Source: Pseudomonas lactis (GTDB lineage Bacteria > Pseudomonadota > Gammaproteobacteria > Pseudomonadales > Pseudomonadaceae). Taken from it: DNA of 64,000 nucleotides. The position numbers and the translations under genes were made by a program. Below, in pieces: positions 1 through 8,063 of this stretch. Under the pieces are notes generated by a model that was not told the origin of the DNA, did not search any database, and was given only the letters and a program-made list of their open reading frames with translations. The stretch spans positions 1 to 64,000 of the forward strand of contig NZ_JYLO01000005.1 in assembly GCF_001439845.1 (NCBI RefSeq), written 5' to 3'. Within the stretch, counting starts at the first letter, position 1, and every line of letters starts with the position of its first letter.

Positions 1-63
1 GTTGTAAGGCGGCAACAACTTGCTCAGCACGGCTTCTTTTCGCTCATGGGAATAACGGGCCAC
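1..63 (-). CDS. Transposase OrfA-like N-terminus (partial)
   Basis: Twenty-one codons are visible, from GTG at 63 to the window edge. They read as a basic N-terminus of the ARYSHERKEAVLSKLLPP type, which I recognise from the first ORF of IS3-group transposases, where an HTH domain follows. A spaced AAAGGA ribosome-binding site lies just upstream. The rest of the protein is outside the window, so the family assignment rests on this short stretch only. Confidence 0.55.
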   Translation of the reverse strand, partial: MARYSHERKEAVLSKLLPPYN

Positions 64-108
64 ATCGGTGTCCTTTACCGCCTATCTGGGGAAAACTGGA
101 GGGTGACA
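1..108 (-). mobile_element. End of an IS3-like insertion sequence (partial)
   Basis: On the minus strand the element appears to begin at 108 with TGTCACCCTCCAGTTTTCCC, followed by a short leader and a GTG-started transposase that runs off the left edge. The boundary is inferred from the terminal TGT and from where the reading frame of the neighbouring small ORF is broken. The other end and any target duplication lie outside the window. Confidence 0.55.
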
Positions 109-272
109 ACTATCCTGCCAGAGGGGGGAATGTCAGCGGCGTTTAGCTTCACATCTGATTGCGTCTCGTCACGGATGACCCCTGCAATCGTTTGAGGACT
201 CAAACCTTCTTTAGCAAGCTGAGTGATGCGTTTATGGTTCAGTTCTCGGAACCCTGGAGCGAGTATAGGCAT
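75..272 (-). pseudogene. Small ORF truncated by the IS end
   Basis: A 65-codon frame starts at ATG 272 behind a GGAG ribosome-binding site. It runs about 54 codons before crossing the IS boundary near 108, and its last residues are IS sequence. The visible part contains a helical, polar stretch (HKRITQLAKEGLSPQTIAG) that could be the start of a helix-turn-helix, but I do not recognise the family. It was probably the 5' part of a longer gene before the IS inserted. Confidence 0.3.
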
Positions 273-399
273 AGGTAATCTCCGTCTGCCGGTTAATGGA
301 AGCCAAGGTTTTCACTAAACTGCTTGGCGATTGAGAGATTACGATTGCCCCGAACTCGATGCTATTCCAAACGGGGATGACCCAAATTAGAGTTGACAA

Positions 400-1542
400 A
401 TGCCGAAAGCTGAATATACGGAATCCGAGCTGTGGGTAAAGGATGGCCTAGAACGCCTGTTCTGGATTGAGATCGCCAAGCGAAAAGCTCGCCTATGCCA
501 AGGTGACGTTTTTTCCCAGCTCTTGGGGCTGAGAGCAGAGCTCGAGTCGTTTTTTGGGAGTTTCTCGAGCGAGTTGGACGAGCCTTGTGAAGGCGGAGAA
601 GAAGTAGTCCTCAACATTGTCCAATTCGGAAAGCACATGTTGAATAGGGTGAGCGATCCCCAACATGCAGAGTTGATAAAAAAGGCAACGAAAGAGTTTG
701 GTAGGCGAGCTTGGGTCATCAAGAACAATCTCGACCATTATCGCGGCTTTTGGCTTTCGGATTTCTCGATCGAGACTGATCTTGCGTTGCTCCATGACTG
801 GTGGTCCTACATTATTTCAACCAAAGGTCGCCAAGAGCTAAACGCAAGAGGAAGATTTTCAACTCATGGAGAGTGCAGGCCTGTGATAGCAACCGAAGAG
901 TTGAAGTTTGAAGGTGAAGAGGAGCCGACGATAAGAGTCGGAGACCCGGTGAACACAATCTCTTCCCTCCAGGCGCCCGTCCGCTTTCCTGAGCGTGTAC
1001 GGCCACGGGGTGTTTATGCATACACGACTGACGAGCATGAAGTCACCATTGACGGCCATGAACTAAAAGACCGGGTTGTATTGGAGTTTGACCTTTTAAA
1101 ACCTCTTCCCCCTATGAGGCAGATAGAGGCTCTGCTCCGTATCACGCAACGCGGGGCCAAAGCTTTACGAATGGTTGAGAGACTAAACCGTGGTGTTTAC
1201 CAACCATACGAGGACTGCGATTCTGAAGGCCGTGGCGAGAGGCTTTTGCTCGATTTGATGACGGATCCGCCCGAAAGCCATGAACTCATGGGGGCCTTCA
1301 CCAGCGCTAGGCCGATGATTGCCGGGCTGGCTTGTTGGGACCTTGTTGCTGAGGGGATGTCCGACGCTCGTGCTGCCGACAGGGTGGCAAGGGAGTTGCT
1401 CGGTGTTGATGATGCTCAGGTGCTACATCAGCGTCAGGTGGTCCGAGCGCTGAAAGACGTAGTCCGGCCGCGTGTTCAAGCTTACGAGTCTTCAAAACTT
1501 CCATGGAACCTCAGTGAAGAACCTGACTTTGCGAGCCGTTAA
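400..1542 (+). CDS. Uncharacterised 380-residue cargo protein
   Basis: I do not recognise this family. The protein is 380 residues, largely soluble, without signal peptide or membrane segments, and rich in charged residues (E, R, D). Residues 90-150 are W-rich and look helical. The C-terminal 120 residues contain an LLLDLMTDPPESHE stretch followed by helical segments (DARAADRVARELLGV) that could be a small DNA-binding or interaction module. The start at 400 has only a weak ribosome-binding site, and a TTGACA at 393-398 overlaps it. Its base composition is more AT-rich than the core genes to the right. Being alone near a transposon end, it may be an accessory function such as defence, but nothing in the sequence proves that. 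Confidence 0.6.
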   Translation: MPKAEYTESELWVKDGLERLFWIEIAKRKARLCQGDVFSQLLGLRAELESFFGSFSSELDEPCEGGEEVVLNIVQFGKHMLNRVSDPQHAELIKKATKEFGRRAWVIKNNLDHYRGFWLSDFSIETDLALLHDWWSYIISTKGRQELNARGRFSTHGECRPVIATEELKFEGEEEPTIRVGDPVNTISSLQAPVRFPERVRPRGVYAYTTDEHEVTIDGHELKDRVVLEFDLLKPLPPMRQIEALLRITQRGAKALRMVERLNRGVYQPYEDCDSEGRGERLLLDLMTDPPESHELMGAFTSARPMIAGLACWDLVAEGMSDARAADRVARELLGVDDAQVLHQRQVVRALKDVVRPRVQAYESSKLPWNLSEEPDFASR

Positions 1543-1586
1543 GGTGTTTTGGTGATGCTCTAGAGGCGTGTAGAAAACTCGATTCG

Positions 1587-1880
1587 TTGCTGATTGAACA
1601 AGGAGCGACCCAAGTTTCGCTTCTGGTAAGCAATTCCGGTGCAGGAATTGAAGCGCAACAACTACCGCATCTGTTCGATAGGTTCTATCGAGTCGACAGT
1701 AGTCGCTCCCGCTCGCAGGGTAGCACCGGGTTAGGCCTGGCGATTGTTCGGTCGATCATGAGCCTGCATCAGTGCGTGGCGGAGGTGAAGAGCATGCCAG
1801 GATCGGTGATCATATTTCGGTTGGGTTTTCCCCAAAGCGAGCGGCTAATTGCTGTTAGGAGATCCCGCCAATCACTGTGA
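1587..1880 (+). pseudogene. Histidine-kinase C-terminal fragment (CopS/IrlS-like)
   Basis: About 100 residues match the end of the HATPase_c domain of metal-type sensor kinases. There is an NSGAGI box (G1), LFDRFYRVDSSRSR (F box) and GLGLAIVRSIM (G2), and then a short tail. The homologous frame is already open at about 1560, but there is no H-box, no HAMP and no membrane sensor part, and the N-box is absent. This is therefore the 3' remnant of a deleted kinase gene, perhaps from a copper or heavy-metal resistance operon carried by the island. The nominal TTG start is not meaningful. Confidence 0.75.
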
Positions 1881-2041
1881 TGATGGCAGAGTGAACTAAC
1901 TTACTCGGACTCAGTTGGTGAAAAAACTTCCGGAGCCAAAACGATTAACAGCAGAGTACTTGTTCACTTCTTAGCGCCGCTCGACGGGGTTAAGCCAGTA
2001 CGGGGGTGGCATTTCGCCCCTTTTTTTACCAAGGAAGATCC

Positions 2042-2539
2042 ATGAAATTGAAAGCAGTTCTGTTTGCTGTAATTGCAGCAATAACAACTGCCGCACAAGC
2101 GGCTCCAGCGTCCGAGATGATTTCCGTGTCTGCTGAGCTCACTCGTGACGGTAAGACGGTCAAGAGGTTTGATTTGTCCGGACAAAACGGTGTACCGGCG
2201 CCTTATCAAGAGCTTACACAAATTGGATTCATCGAATCTGCAGTCAAGAGTGGTGGTAAGTGGTGGCCCAAATCTGGGACGTTTGCCGAAGGTGTCAGTG
2301 CAGTGTTCACTCCAAGGGTCACAAGCGACGGGCAGATCCTAGTTAAGTACGTTTTCGACTACAAAAAACTGATCCGTTTCGATAAGAAAATGTTTGGTGA
2401 TGTTGAAGTACAAAGGCCTGTCAGTGAGGGATACGACCAGTCCAGTAGTTTCACCATCAACAGCGGTGACCAGCGCGAGTTCACTACGGTAAATCAAGGG
2501 GTGAAGTGGCAACTGATTATTGCAGCTGCGCGTCAATAG
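2042..2539 (+). CDS. Secreted protein of unknown function
   Basis: The 165-residue product starts at ATG 2042 behind an AAGGA ribosome-binding site. It has a clear Sec signal peptide (MKLKAVLFAVIAAITTAAQA, cleavage after AQA at about residue 20). The mature part is beta-rich, polar and without cysteines, with a short aromatic patch (GGKWWPKSGTF) in its first half and a hydrophobic strand (VKWQLIIAA) at the very end. I do not recognise a family. It is the last gene before the transposon terminus and reads toward it. A periplasmic or surface role is inferred from the signal peptide alone. Confidence 0.6.
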   Translation: MKLKAVLFAVIAAITTAAQAAPASEMISVSAELTRDGKTVKRFDLSGQNGVPAPYQELTQIGFIESAVKSGGKWWPKSGTFAEGVSAVFTPRVTSDGQILVKYVFDYKKLIRFDKKMFGDVEVQRPVSEGYDQSSSFTINSGDQREFTTVNQGVKWQLIIAAARQ

Positions 2540-2707
2540 TGGCTTGTGATAGCGGGGGGCTGTTGACACTGGTCAAAAGCCAGTCGCATTAATGTCCACT
2601 GGCGCCGACGATTGAGCCTCCAGCATCGTTAGTCGAGACTAAGAGCGGCACACAGTACGCCAGTCGCATTAATTTCAAAAAAGTCGCATCTATTTCAAAA
2701 ACCGACA
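2540..2707. repeat. Transposon terminus with three phased repeats
   Basis: Three copies of a box reading GTCGCAT-(T/C)-(A/T)-AT-(G/T)-TC lie at 2583-2597, 2663-2677 and 2683-2697. The last two are 20 bp apart and the first is 80 bp (4 x 20) from the second. The terminal trinucleotide ACA is at 2705-2707. Such spaced repeats inside a TGT...ACA end are typical of transposase-binding sites of Tn7-like elements. No gene lies in this stretch. Confidence 0.6.
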
Positions 2708-3553
2708 GCCGCCACCCACCAGCGCCGGCCCGGATGCCGAGTGGTGTGGCTGACGGAACGGGCGGTTAGGCCAATGACTCAGAGGGGCCAGGCTGACTAC
2801 GGATTGGATAGCGGCCACTTCAAGTGCTTCCTGCTCGCTCAACGGCGGCAGCAAGCCCGGCAGCCGGCTGGCCAATAAAGTCTTGCCGGTGCCCGGTGGC
2901 CCGCTGAACAACAGGTTATGCGCGCCCGCCGCCGCGATCAGCAATGCACGCTTGGCCGCGAGTTGGCCCTGTACTTCACTCAGGTCCGGGTAAGGCTTGT
3001 TCAAGTACAGCAAGCCGTCGGACCTGTATGGCTCAATCGGCGCGTGCCCATTCAAGTGCGCCACAACTTGCAGCAAGTGATCCACCGCAATCACCTTCAA
3101 CCCCGACGCCAGGCACGCCTCCTCGGCATTGGCGCGCGGCACTATCACGGTGCGCCCGGCCTTGCGCGCTGCCAGCGCGGCCGGCAATACCCCCTTCACC
3201 GCGCGCACCTCGCCGGACAGCGCCAATTCCCCTAGGCATTCCACGTCATCGAGCATCAACGCCGGCACTTGCACACTGGCCGCCAGGATGCCCAGGGCAA
3301 TCGCCAGATCAAAACGCCCGCCGTCCTTGGGCAGGTCGGCGGGCGCAAGATTGAGTGTGATGCGCCGGGCCGGATATTGCAGCGCCGAGTTGAGGATGGC
3401 ACTGCGCACGCGGTCCTTGCTTTCCTTCACTGCGGTTTCGGGCAAACCCACCAAGGTGAGAGACGGCAGGCCATTGGCCATATGCACTTCGACAGTGACG
3501 GCTGGGGCTTCCACACCGACCTGGGCGCGGCTGTGGACAATGGCGAGGGACAT
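2690..3553 (-). pseudogene. comM: ComM Mg-chelatase-like helicase, 3' end lost to transposon
   Basis: Starting at ATG 3553, 282 residues are native ComM: the N-terminal ChlI domain beginning MSLAIVHSRAQVGVEAP, then the AAA+ core with Walker A GPPGTGKT at about residues 218-225 and the FRQPHHSASGPALVGGG segment. After that glycine run (codon ending at 2708) the frame enters the transposon terminus and adds CRFLK before a stop. The family is usually about 500 residues, so the Walker B and C-terminal parts are missing and should lie beyond the other end of the element. ComM is a hexameric branch-migration helicase used in natural transformation, so this copy should be inactive. Confidence 0.9.
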
Positions 3554-3670
3554 GCTCGTTCCTTGAATGGGAGGGCCGCTTCCTGCGGTTTTTTCAAGGG
3601 TAGACGAGGTGGGATGGAGCGGGGCGGGGGAGGTTTTACAGAACGTATCCGGGCGGCAACGCAAAACAAG

Positions 3671-3698
3671 TGTGGGAGCAGGCAAGCCAGCTCCCACA
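3671..3698. repeat. Short REP palindrome
   Basis: TGTGGGAGCAGGCAAGCCAGCTCCCACA forms a near-perfect hairpin between comM and ubiK. It is a solitary REP rather than a pair, and may also act as a weak terminator for ubiK. Confidence 0.75.
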
Positions 3699-3708
3699 AC
3701 AATCGCGT

Positions 3709-3972
3709 TCACTCAGCAGAAGGTGGCGTGAACCGGGCTTCAAGTTCAGCCACCTTCGCCTCCAGGCTCTCCAGCCGCGCACGTGTGCGGGCCAGCACCA
3801 CCATCTGGCTGTCAAACTCTTCCCGGCTGACCAGGTCGAGCTTGCTGAAACCACTCTGTAGCAAAGCCTTGAACTGGCTTTCGATTTCATTGCGGGGCAG
3901 TGGGGTGTCGCCGCTGAACAGGCGAGAGGCGTGGCCGCTCAGGGCGTCGAGGAAGTCTTTGGGCGCGAGCAT
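3709..3972 (-). CDS. ubiK: Ubiquinone biosynthesis accessory factor UbiK
   Basis: This 87-residue protein has the BMFP (DUF526) layout. A short amphipathic N-terminal helix is followed by the FKALLQSGFSKLDLVSREEFD core and then a leucine/alanine heptad coiled coil (LARTRARLESLEAKVAELEARF) near the C-terminus that drives trimerisation in the family. UbiK is known to help the Ubi complex and the membrane-fusogenic lipid interface during aerobic ubiquinone synthesis. Start at ATG 3972. It is a single gene convergent with nothing and divergent from glnK, and in Pseudomonas it commonly lies between comM and glnK. Confidence 0.88.
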   Translation of the reverse strand: MLAPKDFLDALSGHASRLFSGDTPLPRNEIESQFKALLQSGFSKLDLVSREEFDSQMVVLARTRARLESLEAKVAELEARFTPPSAE

Positions 3973-4045
3973 TGGACATATTCCGGAAAACAGTTGGCCG
4001 GCAGTGTATCACGCAGCGTCTATAGTCATTTTTACGCCCTGCTGC

Positions 4046-4060
4046 GCACGGTTTTCGCGC
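4046..4060 (+). promoter_or_regulatory. NtrC enhancer-like site 1
   Basis: GCACGGTTTTCGCGC fits the NtrC consensus GCAC-N5-TGGTGC with two mismatches. It lies about 142 bp upstream of the expected start of transcription and 33 bp from site 2, that is three helical turns. Confidence 0.5.
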
Positions 4061-4078
4061 ATTGGGGCGGGCGGCCGC

Positions 4079-4093
4079 GCACTGTTTTGATGC
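4079..4093 (+). promoter_or_regulatory. NtrC enhancer-like site 2
   Basis: GCACTGTTTTGATGC matches GCAC-N5-TGGTGC with one mismatch. It lies about 109 bp upstream of the predicted start, a spacing like that of the two enhancer sites of E. coli glnA. Confidence 0.58.
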
Positions 4094-4168
4094 GCATTGC
4101 GGCCGCGCAGGCGCCCCGTAGGTGGGCACAAGCGGGCAATGGATTGATTTCAGTGGTTTTTACGGAGC

Positions 4169-4185
4169 TGGCAAGGTTTCTGCTT
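4169..4185 (+). promoter_or_regulatory. Sigma54 (RpoN) promoter of glnK-amtB
   Basis: TGGCAAGGTTTCTGCTT has the GG (4170-4171) and GC (4182-4183) dinucleotides exactly 10 bases apart, as required for -24/-12 promoters. With the upstream NtrC-like sites it predicts induction under nitrogen limitation. Confidence 0.68.
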
Positions 4186-4343
4186 AGACGATCATGACCC
4201 ATGCACTGATGCAGTCGCTGTGACGAATGCAGTGCGCCGACGGATCCGGGTACAGGGCTCGTCACCAGTGGTTCGCTGGCGTCGCGACGGCAAATGCCGA
4301 GGCGACGATGCGTTACAAAGCCAGGCACTGCGCTTAGACTTGA

Positions 4344-4733
<390 letters not shown>

Positions 4734-4767
4734 GCCGCCAAACCCCAACGCCCCAGGAGAAAACAAT

Positions 4768-6105
4768 ATGACTCTGCGTAAATTCGCAGGGCTCGGAGCC
4801 CTGCTGTCCATCGTAATGCCTAGCCTGGCCATGGCGGCAGATGAAGTGGCTGCTCCAGTCCTCAACTCCGGCGACACCGCCTGGATGCTCACTGCCACCG
4901 CGCTGGTGCTGTTCATGACCATCCCTGGCCTGGCGCTGTTCTACGGCGGCATGGTCCGCTCCAAGAACATTCTGTCGGTGATGATGCAGTGCTTCGCCAT
5001 CACTGGCCTGATCAGCATCCTCTGGGTCGTTTACGGCTACAGCATCGCGTTCGATACCACCGGTATGGAACAGGGCGTGGTCAACTTCAATTCCTTCTTT
5101 GGCGGCATGGGCAAGGCGTTCCTGGCAGGTGTCACCCCGGCCAGCATCACCGGGCCGGCGGCGCTGTTTCCGGAAGCCGTGTTCATCACCTTCCAGATGA
5201 CCTTTGCCATCATTACCCCGGCGCTGATCGTTGGTGCTTTCGCTGAGCGTATGAAGTTCTCCGCGATGCTGATCTTCATGGCTATCTGGTTCACCCTGGT
5301 CTATGCGCCGATTGCGCACATGGTCTGGAGCGGCAACGGCGGCCTGATGTGGGACTGGGGCGTGCTGGACTTCGCTGGCGGCACCGTCGTGCACATCAAT
5401 GCGGGTGTGGCTGGCTTGGTGGCGTGCATCGTGCTCGGCAAGCGCAAAGGCTTCCCGACCACCCCAATGGCCCCGCATAACCTGGGCTATACCCTGGTGG
5501 GCGCGGCCATGCTGTGGATCGGCTGGTTTGGCTTCAACGCCGGTTCCGCCGCGGCGGCCAACGGCACCGCGGGCATGGCGATGCTGGTAACTCAAATCGC
5601 TACAGCAGCTGCGGCCTTGGGCTGGATGTTTGCCGAGTGGATCACCCACGGCAAGCCAAGCGCGCTGGGTATCGCCTCGGGCGTGGTCGCCGGCCTCGTC
5701 GCCGTGACGCCAGCAGCGGGCACCGTGGGCCCGATGGGCGCTCTGGTGATTGGCCTGGTCGCTGGTGTGGTGTGCTTCTTCTGCGCGACCAGCCTCAAGC
5801 GCAAGCTGGGTTATGACGACTCCCTGGACGCTTTCGGCGTGCACGGTATCGGCGGTATCGTCGGTGCGATCCTCACAGGTGTGTTCGCAGCCCCTGCACT
5901 GGGCGGCTTCGGCACCGTGACCGACATCGCAGCCCAAGTATGGATCCAGTGCAAAGGGGTGGGCTTCACCGTGATCTACACGGCGATCGTGACCTACGTC
6001 ATCCTCAAGGTGCTCGACATGGTCATGGGCCTGCGTGTCACCGAGGAAGAAGAGGCGGTTGGCCTCGACCTGGCGCAACACAACGAGCGCGGCTACAACT
6101 TGTAA
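4768..6105 (+). CDS. amtB: Ammonium transporter AmtB
   Basis: The product has 445 residues from ATG 4768, which follows an AGGAG ribosome-binding site. The open frame extends further upstream into glnK, but that extension is not credible. A cleavable signal peptide (ending SLAMAADE) is followed by the 11-helix Amt channel. Family signatures visible include the ALFYGGMVRSKN segment, DFAGGTVVHINAGVAGL and DDSLDAFGVHGIGGIVG with the conserved pore histidines. It conducts ammonium/ammonia across the inner membrane and is gated by GlnK, its operon partner. A strong terminator follows directly. Confidence 0.97.
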   Translation: MTLRKFAGLGALLSIVMPSLAMAADEVAAPVLNSGDTAWMLTATALVLFMTIPGLALFYGGMVRSKNILSVMMQCFAITGLISILWVVYGYSIAFDTTGMEQGVVNFNSFFGGMGKAFLAGVTPASITGPAALFPEAVFITFQMTFAIITPALIVGAFAERMKFSAMLIFMAIWFTLVYAPIAHMVWSGNGGLMWDWGVLDFAGGTVVHINAGVAGLVACIVLGKRKGFPTTPMAPHNLGYTLVGAAMLWIGWFGFNAGSAAAANGTAGMAMLVTQIATAAAALGWMFAEWITHGKPSALGIASGVVAGLVAVTPAAGTVGPMGALVIGLVAGVVCFFCATSLKRKLGYDDSLDAFGVHGIGGIVGAILTGVFAAPALGGFGTVTDIAAQVWIQCKGVGFTVIYTAIVTYVILKVLDMVMGLRVTEEEEAVGLDLAQHNERGYNL

Positions 6106-6112
6106 CCAGGCG

Positions 6113-6147
6113 AAAAAAACATGCCCGGCTTGCCGGGCATTTTTTTG
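6113..6147 (+). terminator. Rho-independent terminator after amtB
   Basis: A perfect stem ATGCCCGG-CTTG-CCGGGCAT (6121-6140) is followed by seven T residues and preceded by a run of A. Confidence 0.93.
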
Positions 6148-6314
6148 CCTGGCGTTTGTCTGTGGCTAAAGGTGCATGGGTTTTTTATCGACTTTGTGAT
6201 GGGATCCACACAGCACTTCTAAGGGTGCAAATGTCTTACAGGCATGAAGGCGTATTCGGCCCTTTGTTTTTTCTCAGAGCGCGCTAGAATGCGCGCCGAT
6301 GGGCGGAGAACTGT

Positions 6315-6740
6315 ATGTGGCAACAGACCCTGATTACCCTGCGGGCCAAGCCCCGGGGCTTTCACTTGGTAACGGACGAGTTGCTTGCCGGCTTGCCTGA
6401 ATTGAAGGCGTGCCGTGTGGGCCTGTTGCATCTGTGGCTGCAGCACACCTCGGCCTCGTTGACCGTCAACGAGAATGCCGACCCGGCGGTTCGCCGTGAC
6501 TTCGAGCGTTTTTTCAACCTGCTGGTGCCACAAGGTCGCGCAGGGTTTGAACATAACGACGAAGGTCCGGATGATCTGCCGGCGCACTTCAAGGCCAGTC
6601 TGCTGGGCTGCCAGCTGAGTTTGCCGGTCAAGGCCGGCCGCTTGGCGATAGGGACCTGGCAAGGTGTTTATCTGGGCGAGCACCGTGATCATGGCGGTGC
6701 TCGTAAAGTCCTCGCCACCTTGCACGGTGAAGGGGCATAA
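6315..6740 (+). CDS. yjbQ: YjbQ family protein (UPF0047)
   Basis: This 141-residue protein belongs to the YjbQ/UPF0047 family, a compact trimeric beta-barrel fold, and some members show weak thiamine-phosphate synthase activity. Family landmarks are [21 protein letters not shown] near residue 40, [20 protein letters not shown] near 80 and [21 protein letters not shown] near the C-terminus, with the conserved histidines that bind metal. Start is ATG 6315. It is flanked by amtB with a terminator and by sutA. Its physiological role in Pseudomonas is not settled. Confidence 0.9.
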   Translation: MWQQTLITLRAKPRGFHLVTDELLAGLPELKACRVGLLHLWLQHTSASLTVNENADPAVRRDFERFFNLLVPQGRAGFEHNDEGPDDLPAHFKASLLGCQLSLPVKAGRLAIGTWQGVYLGEHRDHGGARKVLATLHGEGA

Positions 6741-6842
6741 GCCATAGGGAATCCTGTGGATGTTGATTTTTTTCCAGCGGCCTCGACAGAGGGTGAAGCT
6801 GGGCTATAACTAATCTGCTTTTCGCAAGTCATGAGGTAGAAC

Positions 6843-7178
6843 ATGAGCGACGATGATCTGGAACAAGACGACCTCGAAGTAGGTGATGAAGACGACACCG
6901 AAGACGGTCTTGAAGCAGTAGCGGCTGACGACGTTGCGGAAGATGCCGATGACAGTGTTGGCGATGACGCGGCTCCCAAAGCCAAAGGCAAAGCCAAGGC
7001 GGCTGTTTCGGTAGACGAGTTGCCGAGTGTTGAAGCCAAGAACAAAGAGCGCGATGCCCTGGCCCGTGCGATGGAAGAGTTCCTCGCTAAAGGCGGCAAA
7101 GTGCAGGAAGTCGAGGCCAACGTGGTGGCTGATCCACCGAAGAAGCCGGATAACAAGTACGGCAGCCGACCTATCTGA
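6843..7178 (+). CDS. sutA: Transcriptional regulator SutA
   Basis: The protein has 111 residues with a long acidic N-terminal tail (more than 40 residues dominated by D/E), a lysine/alanine linker, a central helix (SVEAKNKERDALARAMEEFL) and a short conserved tail ending KPDNKYGSRPI. That architecture matches SutA of P. aeruginosa, which binds RNA polymerase and boosts transcription, including ribosomal genes, during slow growth. The tails are intrinsically disordered. ATG 6843 follows a GAGGTAGA ribosome-binding site, and a terminator closes the unit. Confidence 0.88.
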   Translation: MSDDDLEQDDLEVGDEDDTEDGLEAVAADDVAEDADDSVGDDAAPKAKGKAKAAVSVDELPSVEAKNKERDALARAMEEFLAKGGKVQEVEANVVADPPKKPDNKYGSRPI

Positions 7179-7197
7179 GGTCTGCCTCCTGCTTGTA

Positions 7198-7228
7198 AGA
7201 AAAAGCCCGCCGTCGCTGCGGGCTTTTT
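7198..7228 (+). terminator. Terminator after sutA
   Basis: AAAAGCCCGC-CGTCGCT-GCGGGCTTTT is a ten-pair stem with flanking A and T tracts. Confidence 0.92.
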
Positions 7229-7265
7229 CATGTCTGGAGCAATTTACCAGTTCGCTGCAATACCC

Positions 7266-7354
7266 TGTGGGAGCTGGCTTGCCTGCGATAGCGGTCTATC
7301 TGCGAGCCCTGTGTTGACTGACCCACCGCTATCGCAGGCAAGCCAGCTCCCACA
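7266..7354. repeat. REPIN (paired inverted REPs)
   Basis: Two REP sequences of the GTGGGAGCTGGCTTGCCTGCGATAGC type face each other across about 35 bp and can fold into one long hairpin. It sits between convergent sutA and yigB. Confidence 0.9.
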
Positions 7355-7367
7355 TTTTGGGTCAGTG

Positions 7368-8063
7368 TTAGCTCCAGCGACTCAGCAAGGGCGGCAACTC
7401 CGTCAGGCTGCGAATCTGCGCATCCGGGTGCTTGTCACCTTCCCAGGCCTTGCCCGTGGGGTTGAACCACACCGCCCGCAGCCCCGCCTGCTGCGCGCCG
7501 GCAATGTCATCCCCAGGATGATCGCCCACATGCACAGCCGCGCTGGCGTCCACACCGCCACGTTGCAGCGCCTCCTGAAACAGCCGTGCATCCGGCTTGG
7601 CGATGCCGATATCTTCAGCGCGCAGGGCAAAGTGAAAATAGTCCGCCAGGCCCACGCGCTGCACATCGGCATTGCCATTGGTGATCACCCCCAGCAGGAA
7701 GTGCTGGCGCAGCGCCTTGAGCATCGGCTCGGCTTCCGGGAACACGGTGAGTTGGTGACGTGCGTGGATGAACGCTTCGAAGCACACGTCCGCCATCTCT
7801 GTGGCCTCAGGCTGGGGATAACCGGCCTCCTCGAACGCATGCATTAGCACGCGATGGCGCAGCAGGCTGATGCGGTGCTTCAGTTCGGGATGACGCTGCA
7901 GCATCTGCTGGCGCAGGCTGGCAAAATGCTCAAGGGGCAGCTCGCCAACCTTGGATGCGTGAACTGCCAGCCATTCGCGCATCGACGCTTCGGCGCTGAT
8001 GATGACGGGTACGTTGTCCCAGAGGGTGTCGTCCAGGTCGAAGGTGATCAGCTTGATACTCAT
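7368..8063 (-). CDS. yigB: HAD-superfamily hydrolase YigB-like
   Basis: The product has 231 residues from ATG 8063. HAD motif I is FDLDDTLWD with D9 as nucleophile and D11 as acid. Motif II ([10 protein letters not shown]), the motif III lysine (IAKPDARLF) and motif IV ([14 protein letters not shown]) are all present, so the enzyme should be an active phosphatase. E. coli YigB dephosphorylates the flavin precursor 5-amino-6-ribitylamino-uracil phosphate, and the same role is inferred here. The start overlaps the xerC stop by four bases (ATGA), indicating translational coupling at the end of the dapF-DUF484-xerC-yigB operon. A much longer open frame upstream is xerC DNA read in another frame. 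Confidence 0.9.
   Translation of the reverse strand: MSIKLITFDLDDTLWDNVPVIISAEASMREWLAVHASKVGELPLEHFASLRQQMLQRHPELKHRISLLRHRVLMHAFEEAGYPQPEATEMADVCFEAFIHARHQLTVFPEAEPMLKALRQHFLLGVITNGNADVQRVGLADYFHFALRAEDIGIAKPDARLFQEALQRGGVDASAAVHVGDHPGDDIAGAQQAGLRAVWFNPTGKAWEGDKHPDAQIRSLTELPPLLSRWS

Larger units (their letters stand above)
1..2707. mobile_element. Right end of a Tn7/Tn6022-like transposon in comM (partial)
   Basis: Everything left of 2707 appears to be transposon cargo plus one terminus. Read inward from comM, the terminus begins TGTCGGTTTTTGAAATAGAT and contains repeated GTCGCAT-N-WAT-TC boxes, as at TnsB/TniB-type ends. It abuts comM at GCCGC, the position equivalent to the ACCGC target duplicated by AbaR/Tn6022 islands in Acinetobacter comM (known from that family). 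No transposition genes are visible in the window, so the assignment rests on termini, repeats and target site. Confidence 0.65.
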
